Positions 34,649-42,385 of a stretch of 64,000 nucleotides of DNA are shown here, in pieces. The notes beneath the pieces are model-generated. The model did no database searches, was not told the origin of the DNA, and saw only the letters and a program-made list of their open reading frames with translations. Both the position numbers and the translations under genes were made by a program. Each line of letters begins with the position of its first letter. The stretch's first letter is position 1. The DNA lies in the NCBI RefSeq assembly GCF_000184345.1, contig NC_017583.1, positions 434,001-498,000 of the forward strand, written 5' to 3'. Origin of the DNA: Spirochaeta thermophila DSM 6578 (GTDB lineage: Bacteria > Spirochaetota > Spirochaetia > Winmispirales > Winmispiraceae).

Positions 34649-34700
34649 TTGACAAATCGGCGTCAATGTTTTAGAATATCAGGTATCAAATATATCAGAT
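34649..34700 (+). promoter_or_regulatory. Promoter and candidate operator of the TRAP operon
   Basis: TTGACA (34649-34654), a 17-base spacer and TAGAAT (34672-34677) form a near-consensus promoter. Its -35 box overlaps the original stop codon of the GH95 gene. Downstream, around the expected transcript start, the sequence TATCA occurs three times between 34678 and 34698, ending in AATATATCAGA. The same 11-mer precedes the minus-strand dehydrogenase-gntR operon at 40181-40191, so it may be the site of that GntR/FCD regulator. Confidence 0.6.
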
Positions 34701-34713
34701 TGAGGAGGGTTCT

Positions 34714-35730
34714 ATGCGAATGCACAGGATGATCATGCTTGTGCTGAGCGTTCTCCTCCTGTCGGCCCTTCCTCTCCTCGCCTCCGGAACCGGAGAAGGA
34801 GAGCAGGCCCAGGAGCAGTACGTACTCAAGTTCAACCACGTGCTCAGCCAGAACGATCCGTTCCACAAGGCGTTCCTGAACTGGGCCGAGAATGCGTACA
34901 GCCGGTCCAACGGACGCCTCAAGATCGAGGTCTTCCACAGCGCCCAGCTGGGGGTGGAGGAGGACATCATCGAGCAGATCCGCATGGGAGCGAATGTGGG
35001 TCAGAACACCGATTCCGCTCGTATGGGTAACTACGTACCCGACATCGCGGTGGTGAACGGGCCCTACTTCTTCGACAGCCTCGACGACGTCTGGAAGCTC
35101 AACGAGTCTCCCACCATGCAGGCCTGGCTCAAGGAACTCGAGACCAAGTACGGGATCAAGGTGCTCTCGTTCAACTGGGTACAGGGGTGGAGGAACCTGC
35201 TCACCAACAAGCCCATAAAGAGCCCGGACGATCTCAGAGGCCTCAGGATCCGCGCTCCCGGTGCCCCCATCTGGATGGAGTCCATCCGTTCCCTCGGGGC
35301 CACTCCCGTGGCGATGGCCTTCAGCGAGATCTATTCCGGCATCCAGACCAAGGTGGTGGATGGCGCCGGCAACGTGAACGTGAACACCCTCAACACCCGA
35401 CTCTATGAGGTGGTGAAGTATCTCAACGAGACCAAGCACATCCTCCTCGTGAACTTCGAGGTGGTGAGCGCCAAGTGGTTCAACTCGCTTCCCGCGGATC
35501 TCCAGACCATCCTCCAGGAGGAGTGTGACAAGGCCGGACGCCAGGTGTCCATCGAGGTGGACAAGATCGGTGAGGAGGCCAAGGCGAAGCTTGCCGAGCA
35601 GGGTATGACGATCATCCCCTATGAGGAGATCGACATCGCCGCCTTCAAGCAGAACAGTATCAAGGCGTATGAGACGCTGGGTATCCTGGAAGCCCGTAAC
35701 AAGATCTTCAAGGAACTGGGTAAGATGTAA
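34714..35730 (+). CDS. dctP: TRAP transporter substrate-binding protein
   Basis: Periplasmic binding protein of 338 residues with the signal peptide MRMHRMIMLVLSVLLLSALP and cleavage near LASG. DctP features are FNHVLSQNDPFHKAF at the N-terminus and DDLRGLRIRAPGAPIWMESI, whose Arg normally binds the carboxylate of the substrate. GAGGAGG precedes the ATG. TRAP systems use ion gradients to import organic or sugar acids. With the pectin and uronate genes around it, a hexuronate or aldonate is likely, which is inference. A hairpin behind the gene may give it more mRNA than dctQ and dctM. Confidence 0.93.
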   Translation: MRMHRMIMLVLSVLLLSALPLLASGTGEGEQAQEQYVLKFNHVLSQNDPFHKAFLNWAENAYSRSNGRLKIEVFHSAQLGVEEDIIEQIRMGANVGQNTDSARMGNYVPDIAVVNGPYFFDSLDDVWKLNESPTMQAWLKELETKYGIKVLSFNWVQGWRNLLTNKPIKSPDDLRGLRIRAPGAPIWMESIRSLGATPVAMAFSEIYSGIQTKVVDGAGNVNVNTLNTRLYEVVKYLNETKHILLVNFEVVSAKWFNSLPADLQTILQEECDKAGRQVSIEVDKIGEEAKAKLAEQGMTIIPYEEIDIAAFKQNSIKAYETLGILEARNKIFKELGKM

Positions 35731-35738
35731 TGTTCCAA

Positions 35739-35770
35739 AGGGGGAAGGGGGATCCTCCCCTCCCCCCTCT
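35739..35770 (+). terminator. Hairpin between dctP and dctQ
   Basis: A G-run (AGGGGGAAGGGGG, 35739-35751) is followed after a short loop by a C-run (TCCCCTCCCCCCT, 35756-35768). They can form an imperfect stem without a strong T tail. Such hairpins often protect the 3' end of binding-protein mRNA or cause partial termination. Confidence 0.45.
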
Positions 35771-35813
35771 TCGTGTGCGCATCTATCACCTCTGTCTCAT
35801 CGAGAGGAACCAT

Positions 35814-36311
35814 ATGAACAACTTTTTGCAGAAGCTCTATAAAATCGAGGAATATGCAGCGGCCTCGCTCCTCAGCGCGGCCACGTTGCTCATCTTTGTC
35901 TCCGCGGTCACCAGGACCTTCGACCTGCCCTTGAACTGGGCCCTCGATCTCACGCTCTTCCTCTTCGCGTGGAGCGTCTTCCTGGGTGCCGATGTAGCCA
36001 TGAGACGGAACAACCTGGTGAACGTCGACCTCCTCGTGGCGAGGCTTCCCGTTCCCGTCCAGAGGGTCTGTGCGGTGGTTTCCTATATCCTCATCCTGGT
36101 GTTCCTGGGGGCACTCACGGGCTATGGATTCTGGCTGAGCTATGCGAGCAGAGCCAGGGCCTTCCAGGGGATACCGTGGTTCAGCTACACCTGGGTGGCC
36201 CTGAGCGTTCCGGTGGGTTCCATCCTCATGATCATCACCACCATACGCCAGTTCAGGGCCTATCTCAAGGAGGCGAGGCCTCCTGCTGCAGAGGACGGGG
36301 AGGTCCTGTAG
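35814..36311 (+). CDS. dctQ: TRAP transporter small permease
   Basis: Inner-membrane protein of 165 residues with four hydrophobic segments, the normal size of DctQ subunits. Family features are WALDLTLFLFAWSVFLGADVAMRRNNLVNVD near residues 42-72 and the C-terminal segment TWVALSVPVGSILMI. I start at ATG 35814 with GAGAGG upstream; the frame is open back to the dctP stop codon, but without a ribosome site. It bridges the binding protein and the large permease. Confidence 0.9.
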   Translation: MNNFLQKLYKIEEYAAASLLSAATLLIFVSAVTRTFDLPLNWALDLTLFLFAWSVFLGADVAMRRNNLVNVDLLVARLPVPVQRVCAVVSYILILVFLGALTGYGFWLSYASRARAFQGIPWFSYTWVALSVPVGSILMIITTIRQFRAYLKEARPPAAEDGEVL

Positions 36312-36346
36312 ATCTCCCAGCATGTAGTTTGTGAGAGGAGTATCGT

Positions 36347-37627
36347 ATGTTACTGGTGGCTATACTGTTTCTGCTCTTCCTCCTCATGGGGATGCCGGTG
36401 GCCTTCGCCATTGGAATCTCGGGGGTGGCCTTTTTCCTCCAGCATTCGGAGCTGCCCTTCTCCATGATAGTCCAGCTTCCCATATCGCAGACGCAGAACT
36501 TCCCCCTCCTCGCCGTGCCCTTGTTCATCTTCGCGGGGAACATCATGAACAGCGCGGGAGTGACCCAGCGGCTCATCAAGCTCTCCACCCTCCTCACGGG
36601 GCACATGAGAGGAGGGCTCGCCCAGGTGAGCGTGGTCCTGAGCACCCTCATGGGTGGGGTTTCGGGGTCGGCCACGGCCGATGCGGCGATGGAGGCGAGG
36701 CTCCTGGGGCCGGGAATGCTGGAACGCGGCTATTCGAAAGGGTACATCGCCGCCGTGATAGGGTATACGTCCCTCATCACCGCGACCGTACCTCCCGGAG
36801 TGGGGATCATCATCTACGGTACCACGGGTGAGGTCTCCATCGGCCAGCTCTTCGCAGCGGGCCTGATGGTGGGGCTCATCATGATGGTGGCCCTCATGAT
36901 CACGGTCGCCATTACCGCCCGGGTGAGGGGCTACAAGCCCGAGAGGGAGCGTCGGGCATCTCTCAAGGAGATCTTTTCCTCCCTCGGGGAGACCATCTGG
37001 GCACTCATCTTCCCCATCCTCCTCCTCGTGGGTCTCAGGATGGGTATCTACACCCCCTCGGAGGTGGGTGCGTTCGCCTGCGTGTACGGGATCTTCGTGG
37101 GGGTCTTCGTCTACAAGGAGCTCACCTGGAAGAAGTTCCTCGAGACGCTCCGGACCACCGCCAACGACGTGGGCGCGGTGATGTACATCATCGCCCTCTC
37201 GGGGATCTTCCGGTACGGGATCCCCTTCGAGCACATACCCCAGGCCCTCACCTCCCTCATCACGGGATTCACCTCGAATGTGCACCTCCTGCTGATACTG
37301 GTGGTGGTCTTCCTCATCTTCGTGGGGATGTTCATGGAGGGCTCGGTGGCGATCCTCCTGTTCACCCCGATTCTCCTTCCCATGGTGCAGGCGTTCGGTG
37401 TCGATCCGGTACACTTCGGGCTCGTGATGTGCACCACCATCACGATGGGGCTCCTCACCCCACCGGTGGGGATCTCCATGTACGCCCTCTCCAGCATCCT
37501 GGAGATGCCGATCTCCGAGTATATCAAGGAGATGTGGCCGTTCCTCGGGGCCGTGGTCGCGGTGATCCTATTCATGATCTTCTTCCCCGATGTGGTGCTC
37601 TTTCTCCCGAGGCTCCTGTTTGGATGA
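36347..37627 (+). CDS. dctM: TRAP transporter large permease
   Basis: Inner-membrane protein of 426 residues with about twelve hydrophobic segments. Typical DctM motifs are FLLLMGMPVAFAIGISG at the start, MGGVSGSATADAAM near residue 105, ATVPPGVGIIIYG near 150, and the LTPPVGISMYALSSI loop near 375. It forms the transport channel with DctQ. GAGAGGAG precedes the ATG. The SDR gene follows after 43 bases and is probably in the same operon. Confidence 0.95.
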   Translation: MLLVAILFLLFLLMGMPVAFAIGISGVAFFLQHSELPFSMIVQLPISQTQNFPLLAVPLFIFAGNIMNSAGVTQRLIKLSTLLTGHMRGGLAQVSVVLSTLMGGVSGSATADAAMEARLLGPGMLERGYSKGYIAAVIGYTSLITATVPPGVGIIIYGTTGEVSIGQLFAAGLMVGLIMMVALMITVAITARVRGYKPERERRASLKEIFSSLGETIWALIFPILLLVGLRMGIYTPSEVGAFACVYGIFVGVFVYKELTWKKFLETLRTTANDVGAVMYIIALSGIFRYGIPFEHIPQALTSLITGFTSNVHLLLILVVVFLIFVGMFMEGSVAILLFTPILLPMVQAFGVDPVHFGLVMCTTITMGLLTPPVGISMYALSSILEMPISEYIKEMWPFLGAVVAVILFMIFFPDVVLFLPRLLFG

Positions 37628-37670
37628 TATGAGCGTTCGATGTTCAAGATAGAGATGAGGAGGAATTTCG

Positions 37671-38411
37671 ATGAAACTCAAGGATAGAGTGGCGTTGGTG
37701 ACGGGATCGGCCCGGGGGATCGGCCGGGCCGTCGCCCTGCGGCTCGCCCAGGAAGGGGCGGGTGTGGGGATCATGGATCTCAAAGGCACCGAGGAGACCG
37801 CGCAGGAGTTCTCCTCCATGGGCTACAAGGCCGTGCCCCTCCCCGCAGACGTGACCAGGTACGAGGAGGTCGCCTCTGCGGTGGAGAAACTGGTGGAGGC
37901 CTTCGGAAAGGTGGATATCCTCGTGAATAACGCGGGTATCATCGTACGGGGACACGTGCTCGATCTTTCCCTCGAGGAGTGGCGCAAGGTGATCGACGTG
38001 AACCTCCACGGCACGTTCCACTGCTGCAAGGCCGTCCTGCCGTACATGGTGAAGCAGAACTATGGGCGTATCGTGAACATCACCTCCATCGCCGGGAAGG
38101 TGGGGGACATCACCGCGGCCCCTGCCTACGGAACCTCGAAGGGAGCGGTGAACACCCTCACCAAGTCCCTCGCACGCCAGCTCGCGGACTACGGGATCAC
38201 CGTAAATGCGGTGGCACCCCATGCCATCGAGACCGACATGAGTGCCCAGTGGACCCCTGAACAGCGGAAGGCCGTGATAGATGCGATCCCCCTCAAGCGC
38301 CTGGGTAAGCCGGAGGAAGTGGCCGAGGCCGTGGTCTTCCTGGTGAGCGAAGGGGCTTCGTTCATCACAGGGGAGATACTCGACGTGAACGGCGGCTATC
38401 TCATGGACTAG
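37671..38411 (+). CDS. Short-chain dehydrogenase/reductase
   Basis: NAD(P)-dependent oxidoreductase of 246 residues. The Rossmann motif TGSARGIGRAVALRLAQEGA is at the N-terminus, NNAGII near residue 88, and the catalytic Ser and Tyr-x-x-x-Lys occur in ITSIAGKVG and AYGTSKGAVN. GAGGAGG precedes the ATG. It is the last gene of the TRAP operon, so it should act on the imported acid or an early product, for example a sugar-acid dehydrogenase. The substrate cannot be read from the sequence. Confidence 0.88.
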   Translation: MKLKDRVALVTGSARGIGRAVALRLAQEGAGVGIMDLKGTEETAQEFSSMGYKAVPLPADVTRYEEVASAVEKLVEAFGKVDILVNNAGIIVRGHVLDLSLEEWRKVIDVNLHGTFHCCKAVLPYMVKQNYGRIVNITSIAGKVGDITAAPAYGTSKGAVNTLTKSLARQLADYGITVNAVAPHAIETDMSAQWTPEQRKAVIDAIPLKRLGKPEEVAEAVVFLVSEGASFITGEILDVNGGYLMD

Positions 38412-38447
38412 GGCAGAAGGGGATCTCGAGCGATCGGTGCGGCAGGG

Positions 38448-39167
38448 TCATTCGTCCGGAAGCTGGGCGAAGCCCCTGCCTTTTATTATGTTCTTCCGGC
38501 TCTGCCGAAGGTGCTCGCGGATGATTCGCACGGCTTCCTTGGAGTGACTGCTGAGGGCATCCAGGAGGGTCCTGTGGTCCCGGTATGTCCGAGCCACGTC
38601 CGGAGGGGCCGCGATGTCGTAGATGAAGTGCATGTTGAGTTTGAGATTGATCTCCCTGTAGAACTTGTCCACGAGGGAGTTGTTGGCGAGTCTGCACAGC
38701 TGGGTGTGGTAGAGGTGCTCGAGCTGGATGTACTCCGAGAGGAGGAGGGGAAACCGAGGGCTGTCGTGGGCGCCGTCTTGGAGGAGGAGAGGCGCCACGT
38801 GTTCCATCCGTTCCACGATCTCGTGGAGTGGATGGAGGTCGTCTTGGTCCACGGAAGCGTAGACCTTTTCCACACAGAAGACCTCGAGAAGCTCCCTCAT
38901 CTCCACGGTCTCGAGGATGTCTTTCTTGGTGGGGATGGTGATGATACAGGTGCTCCGTGGCTTGATGGTGACGAGCCCTTCCATCTCGAGGCGTTTGATG
39001 GCCTCCCGCACGGGCATGGTGCTCACTTTTAGTTGCTGAGCGAGCTGCTTGATGTTGAGCACGTCGCCGTATTTGATCCGTCCTTCGATGATCTGGTCAC
39101 AGAGGTACTGGTAGACCTGTTCGCTCAGACTCCTCACTTCGATCGGTTGTTTCTCCCTGGTCGGCAT
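38448..39167 (-). CDS. GntR-family regulator with FCD domain
   Basis: 239 residues. The N-terminal winged helix-turn-helix is SEQVYQYLCDQIIEGRIKYGD followed by LKVSTMPVREAIKRLEMEGLVT. The C-terminal all-helical FCD domain spans about residues 85-225 and has the metal-ligand-like residues of that family (EYIQLEHLYHTQL, HRTLLDALSSHSKEAVRII with HL at the end). AGGGAG lies before ATG 39167. It starts 2 bases after the dehydrogenase gene and is encoded facing the TRAP-SDR operon, so it probably controls both, with a sugar acid as effector. That role is inferred from position. Confidence 0.88.
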   Translation of the reverse strand: MPTREKQPIEVRSLSEQVYQYLCDQIIEGRIKYGDVLNIKQLAQQLKVSTMPVREAIKRLEMEGLVTIKPRSTCIITIPTKKDILETVEMRELLEVFCVEKVYASVDQDDLHPLHEIVERMEHVAPLLLQDGAHDSPRFPLLLSEYIQLEHLYHTQLCRLANNSLVDKFYREINLKLNMHFIYDIAAPPDVARTYRDHRTLLDALSSHSKEAVRIIREHLRQSRKNIIKGRGFAQLPDE

Positions 39168-39169
39168 GT

Positions 39170-40147
39170 CTAACTCCCTGGATTGTTTACTGGGTAGAGG
39201 GGTCTCCCCTTGAGGAGGGTCTCCTTCACGTTGAGTGCAGCCTTGCGCTTGAGATCCACGAGGGACTCCTCGCTGTAGTAGGCACTGTGATCCGAGAGCA
39301 CCACGTTTTCGAGATCCCGGAGGGGGCTCTCCTTCGGGAGGGGTTCCTCCTCGAAGACGTCGAGCCCGGCGCCGAGGATGCGGTGCTCCTCGAGTGCCCG
39401 TTCGAGGGCCTGCTGGTCTATGATGGCCCCTCTCGAGGTGTTCACGATCACGGTGGTGGGTTTCATCATGCCTATCTCCCTCTCTCCGATGAGGTGCCGG
39501 GTCTCCTTCGTGAGGGGCGCGTGTATGGAGAGGTAGTCGGCCTCCCGAAGGAGGGTGAAGAGATCCGCCGCCTCTCCTCCCGCCCGGCTGATTTCCTCGG
39601 AGGGGATGTAGGGGTCGTAGACGAGGGTCCGGGCAAACCCGAATCCCTTCATCTTCCGGTGGAAGGCACGGGCGATCCGTCCATACCCCACGATCCCCAG
39701 CACCTTGCCGTGGAGCCTGAACGCCTTGAGACCCGCAGTGTGGTTCCATTTCCCTACGCGGATCCCCCTATCTTTTACCATGATGAGCCGGGCGCAGGCA
39801 AGGAGGAGAGCGGCTGCATGGTCCGAGACCTCCTCTATGCCGTAATCCGGCACGTTGCTCACCCAGATGCCGGCCGCCGTGGCGGCCTCCACGTCCACGT
39901 TGTCCACGCCGATCCCGTATCGGGAGATGATCCTGCACCGTCTGAGATGAGAGATCGTCTCTTCCGGTATGGGCCTGAGGTTGACGAGGAGTGCGTCCGC
40001 CTCCTGCGCGATGGAGAGGAACTCCTGGGGCGGCATATCTTCCCTGCAGACGACGAATTCGTACTCAAGCCCGGAGAGGGCCTCTCGCTCCTGTTCGTAG
40101 TTGCCGTTGAACCTGTCGTCGGCCACCACTATCCTGTAGGGGTTCAT
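39170..40147 (-). CDS. D-2-hydroxyacid dehydrogenase (phosphoglycerate dehydrogenase-like)
   Basis: 325 residues. The NAD-binding motif is GIVGYGRIARAFHRKMKGFG near residue 150; catalytic Arg, Glu and His occur in VNTSRGAIIDQQ, LDVFEEEPLP and SDHSAYYSEES. YGIGVDNVDVEAA is the usual N-terminal signature. It reduces 2-oxo acids or oxidises D-2-hydroxy acids. It lacks the regulatory ACT domain of serine biosynthesis enzymes. It precedes the GntR/FCD gene and faces away from the TRAP operon, suggesting a part in use of an imported hydroxy acid. The ATG has GGAGGATAC upstream. Confidence 0.88.
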   Translation of the reverse strand: MNPYRIVVADDRFNGNYEQEREALSGLEYEFVVCREDMPPQEFLSIAQEADALLVNLRPIPEETISHLRRCRIISRYGIGVDNVDVEAATAAGIWVSNVPDYGIEEVSDHAAALLLACARLIMVKDRGIRVGKWNHTAGLKAFRLHGKVLGIVGYGRIARAFHRKMKGFGFARTLVYDPYIPSEEISRAGGEAADLFTLLREADYLSIHAPLTKETRHLIGEREIGMMKPTTVIVNTSRGAIIDQQALERALEEHRILGAGLDVFEEEPLPKESPLRDLENVVLSDHSAYYSEESLVDLKRKAALNVKETLLKGRPLYPVNNPGS

Positions 40148-40180
40148 GTATCCTCCGGATTCTTCGTAATATAATAATAT

Positions 40181-40191
40181 AATATATCAGA
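40181..40191 (-). promoter_or_regulatory. Candidate operator upstream of the dehydrogenase-gntR operon
   Basis: AATATATCAGA (plus-strand reading) repeats the 11-mer found just downstream of the TRAP promoter at 34689-34699. It lies in a very AT-rich stretch upstream of the minus-strand start, near possible boxes TTGCGC and TATTAT. I propose it as a site for the GntR/FCD protein encoded here; the evidence is only the shared word and the position. Confidence 0.35.
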
Positions 40192-40262
40192 GTTTATCGA
40201 ATGCGCAAGCGAAAACTTCCGCCGTGGCCCGCCAAGTTTCATGAAATAGGGGAGACGTCATA

Positions 40263-40292
40263 TTTACATATCCGACAAATCGTTGTTATAGT
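40263..40292 (+). promoter_or_regulatory. Promoter of the aldo/keto reductase operon
   Basis: TTTACA (40263-40268), an 18-base spacer and TATAGT (40287-40292) lie about 34 bases before the start codon. No operator was recognised in the 178-base gap. Confidence 0.5.
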
Positions 40293-40325
40293 ATCGAAAG
40301 ATATGGCAAACCTCAGGGGTGGTGC

Positions 40326-41318
40326 ATGGAGTACGCGGAGCTCATGGGTACGGACATCCGGATCTCCAGGATAGGGATGGGATGTTGGGGGATCGCAGGC
40401 GGCCGGACCTGGGGAGAGAGGGATGATCGGCGGTCGATCGACACACTGCGTGCCGCCTACGATCGCGGTATCTCTTTCTTCGACACGGCCTATTCCTACG
40501 GGAATGGCTATTCGGAAGAGCTCGTGGGGAAGGCGCTCGGATCCCTGGGAGACCGGGTGGTGATTGCCACGAAGGTCGGGACCGGACTCTCCTCTCCTTC
40601 CGAGGTGGAACGGCACTGCGAGGAGAGCCTCAGAAGGCTCAGGCGCGACTGGATCGATCTCTACCAGTTGCATTGGCTCCTTCCGGGCATGCCCCCGCTC
40701 CCCGAGATCATCGAGGCCATGTGGCGGTTGGTGAAAAGCGGCAAGGTGAGGGCCATAGGTGTGTGCAATCTGGGGAAGGGGCAGCTCGCCCTACTCCCCC
40801 CCGAGATCCCGGTGGTGACCAATCAGCTTCCCTACAGCCTCCTCTGGCGCGCCATCGAATACGAGGTGATGCCCGCCTCCCTCGAGAGGGGGATGGGCAT
40901 ACTCGCCTACAGTCCGCTCATGCAGGGCCTTCTCACCGGGAAGTTCTCTTCACCCGAGGAAGTCCCCGAGGGGAGGGCCCGTTCCAGGCTCTTCTCTTCC
41001 TCACGGCCTCAGGCCATCCATGGCGAAGAAGGGGCGGAGGACCTCACTTTCGAGACCATACACAGGCTCTCCGCCCTCGCTCGGGATCTCGATATCCCTC
41101 TCGCCCACCTCGCGATCGCGTGGGTTCTCCAACGGGAGGGGGTTGCATCGGTTCTCGTGGGGGCGCGGACTCCCGATCAGGTCGACGCGAATGTGGGAGC
41201 CCTGGCGGTGCGGCTCTCCGAGGAGGTGCTCGCCGAACTCGATACGATCACCGCTCCCCTCAAGGAGAGGCTCGGGCCGAACCCCGACATGTGGCAAACC
41301 TCGGGGAGGATATGGTGA
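40326..41318 (+). CDS. Aldo/keto reductase
   Basis: NAD(P)H-dependent reductase of 330 residues with a TIM-barrel fold. The catalytic tetrad is visible: Asp and Tyr in FFDTAYSYGNGYSEE near residue 55, Lys in VIATKVG near 82, His in YQLHWLLPG near 120. Cofactor-binding elements are YSPLMQGLLTGKF and SVLVGARTPDQVDANVGAL. Its substrate is unknown; related enzymes act on sugars or short aldehydes. The ribosome site is weak (GGGGTGG). The hydrolase gene overlaps its end by 7 bases. Confidence 0.9.
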   Translation: MEYAELMGTDIRISRIGMGCWGIAGGRTWGERDDRRSIDTLRAAYDRGISFFDTAYSYGNGYSEELVGKALGSLGDRVVIATKVGTGLSSPSEVERHCEESLRRLRRDWIDLYQLHWLLPGMPPLPEIIEAMWRLVKSGKVRAIGVCNLGKGQLALLPPEIPVVTNQLPYSLLWRAIEYEVMPASLERGMGILAYSPLMQGLLTGKFSSPEEVPEGRARSRLFSSSRPQAIHGEEGAEDLTFETIHRLSALARDLDIPLAHLAIAWVLQREGVASVLVGARTPDQVDANVGALAVRLSEEVLAELDTITAPLKERLGPNPDMWQTSGRIW

Positions 41319-42385
41319 GAGGTGGGTCGAGTTCGGATGGCTCCGTGCATCTCTACCCCCATGAGCGCGCGCTCATGGAGGAGGCGCATCGACTCAGGCG
41401 AGCGGACGTCTCTTCCCCCACGGCGTTCCATTCGTGGCGGGAAGCCCTCATCCCATCCCTGCGGGAGGCTCTGGGTGTGAGCGCAGCCTTCCCGTCTCCG
41501 GCTCCCCGCTGGACGGTGCTCGACGAGCGCGAGGACGACGGTCTGGTACGGCGTCTCCTCCACGTGGAGATCGCCCCTTCCCTGGTGATGCCCGTGTACG
41601 TGCTCCATCGGGCGGGCCTCTCCTCCCCTCGCAGGGCGGTCGTGGCCCTCCATGGTCACGGCGGCGGGGGAAAGGATGGCGTCGCCGGTGTCATGGATCT
41701 GCCCGAGGTGGAGGGGGCGGTGGGCCGGTACCGATACGACTACGGGAAGGCGCTCGCACGGAGGGGATACGTGGTCTTCTGTCCCGACCTCCGGGGGTTC
41801 GGACGGAGGCGCCTCTTCCCGGGAGACGACCTCCTGGGGAGCGACTGCCTCGCGCTCCAGGGTGGGGCGATCTCGCAAGGGCGAAGCCTCCTCGGTGAAT
41901 GGATCCACGACCTCGTCCTCCTCGCACGCGTGATCAAGGAGGTGCCTCCGGCCGGCCCGGGGGGGATCGGCGTGTGTGGGTTCTCCGGGGGAGGGCTCGC
42001 GGCCTTGTTCTTCGGAATCTTCGAGGAGAAGGTGGAAGCGGTGGTGGTGAGCGGGTATTTCCACAGCTTCAGGGATGCGGCTTACAGGACCAACCTCTGT
42101 GCCTGTAACATGCTTCCCCGGGTGTGGCGATGGGTGGAGATGGGGGATCTCGGGGCCCTTCTCGCCCCCAGGCTCTTCATCGTGGAATCGGGTACCGAGG
42201 ATCCCCTCAACGGTCCGCGAGGGATCGCGGACGTGTGCGAGCAGGTGGAGTACACGAAGGCTGCCTACAGGGTCATTGGGATGGAGGAGAAGTTCCATCA
42301 TGTGATATTCGAGGGGGGACATCGGTGGGATGGTGACGGTGTCTATCCCCTCCTCATGGAATGGTTTCCGCCCGAGGTGTCATGA
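41312..42385 (+). CDS. Alpha/beta hydrolase, dienelactone hydrolase/acetyl esterase-like
   Basis: 357 residues, cytoplasmic. The fold is shown by VVALHGHGGGGKDGVAG (oxyanion region) near residue 110, the nucleophile elbow GVCGFSGGGLAALF near 220, an acidic residue in ESGTEDPLN near 290, and the catalytic His in EGGHRWDGDGVY near the end. This resembles abhydrolase family members that remove acetyl or other ester groups, possibly from plant sugars, which is inference. The start is ATG 41312 or GTG 41315, both after GGGGAGG; the second has the better spacing. It overlaps the reductase gene before it and the MFS gene after it (ATGA). Confidence 0.78.
   Translation: MVRGGSSSDGSVHLYPHERALMEEAHRLRRADVSSPTAFHSWREALIPSLREALGVSAAFPSPAPRWTVLDEREDDGLVRRLLHVEIAPSLVMPVYVLHRAGLSSPRRAVVALHGHGGGGKDGVAGVMDLPEVEGAVGRYRYDYGKALARRGYVVFCPDLRGFGRRRLFPGDDLLGSDCLALQGGAISQGRSLLGEWIHDLVLLARVIKEVPPAGPGGIGVCGFSGGGLAALFFGIFEEKVEAVVVSGYFHSFRDAAYRTNLCACNMLPRVWRWVEMGDLGALLAPRLFIVESGTEDPLNGPRGIADVCEQVEYTKAAYRVIGMEEKFHHVIFEGGHRWDGDGVYPLLMEWFPPEVS

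Noticed and set aside
40673-41311. 213 codons in front of the alpha/beta hydrolase
   Set aside because: They are the second frame of the aldo/keto reductase gene; composition and lack of domains show a shadow.
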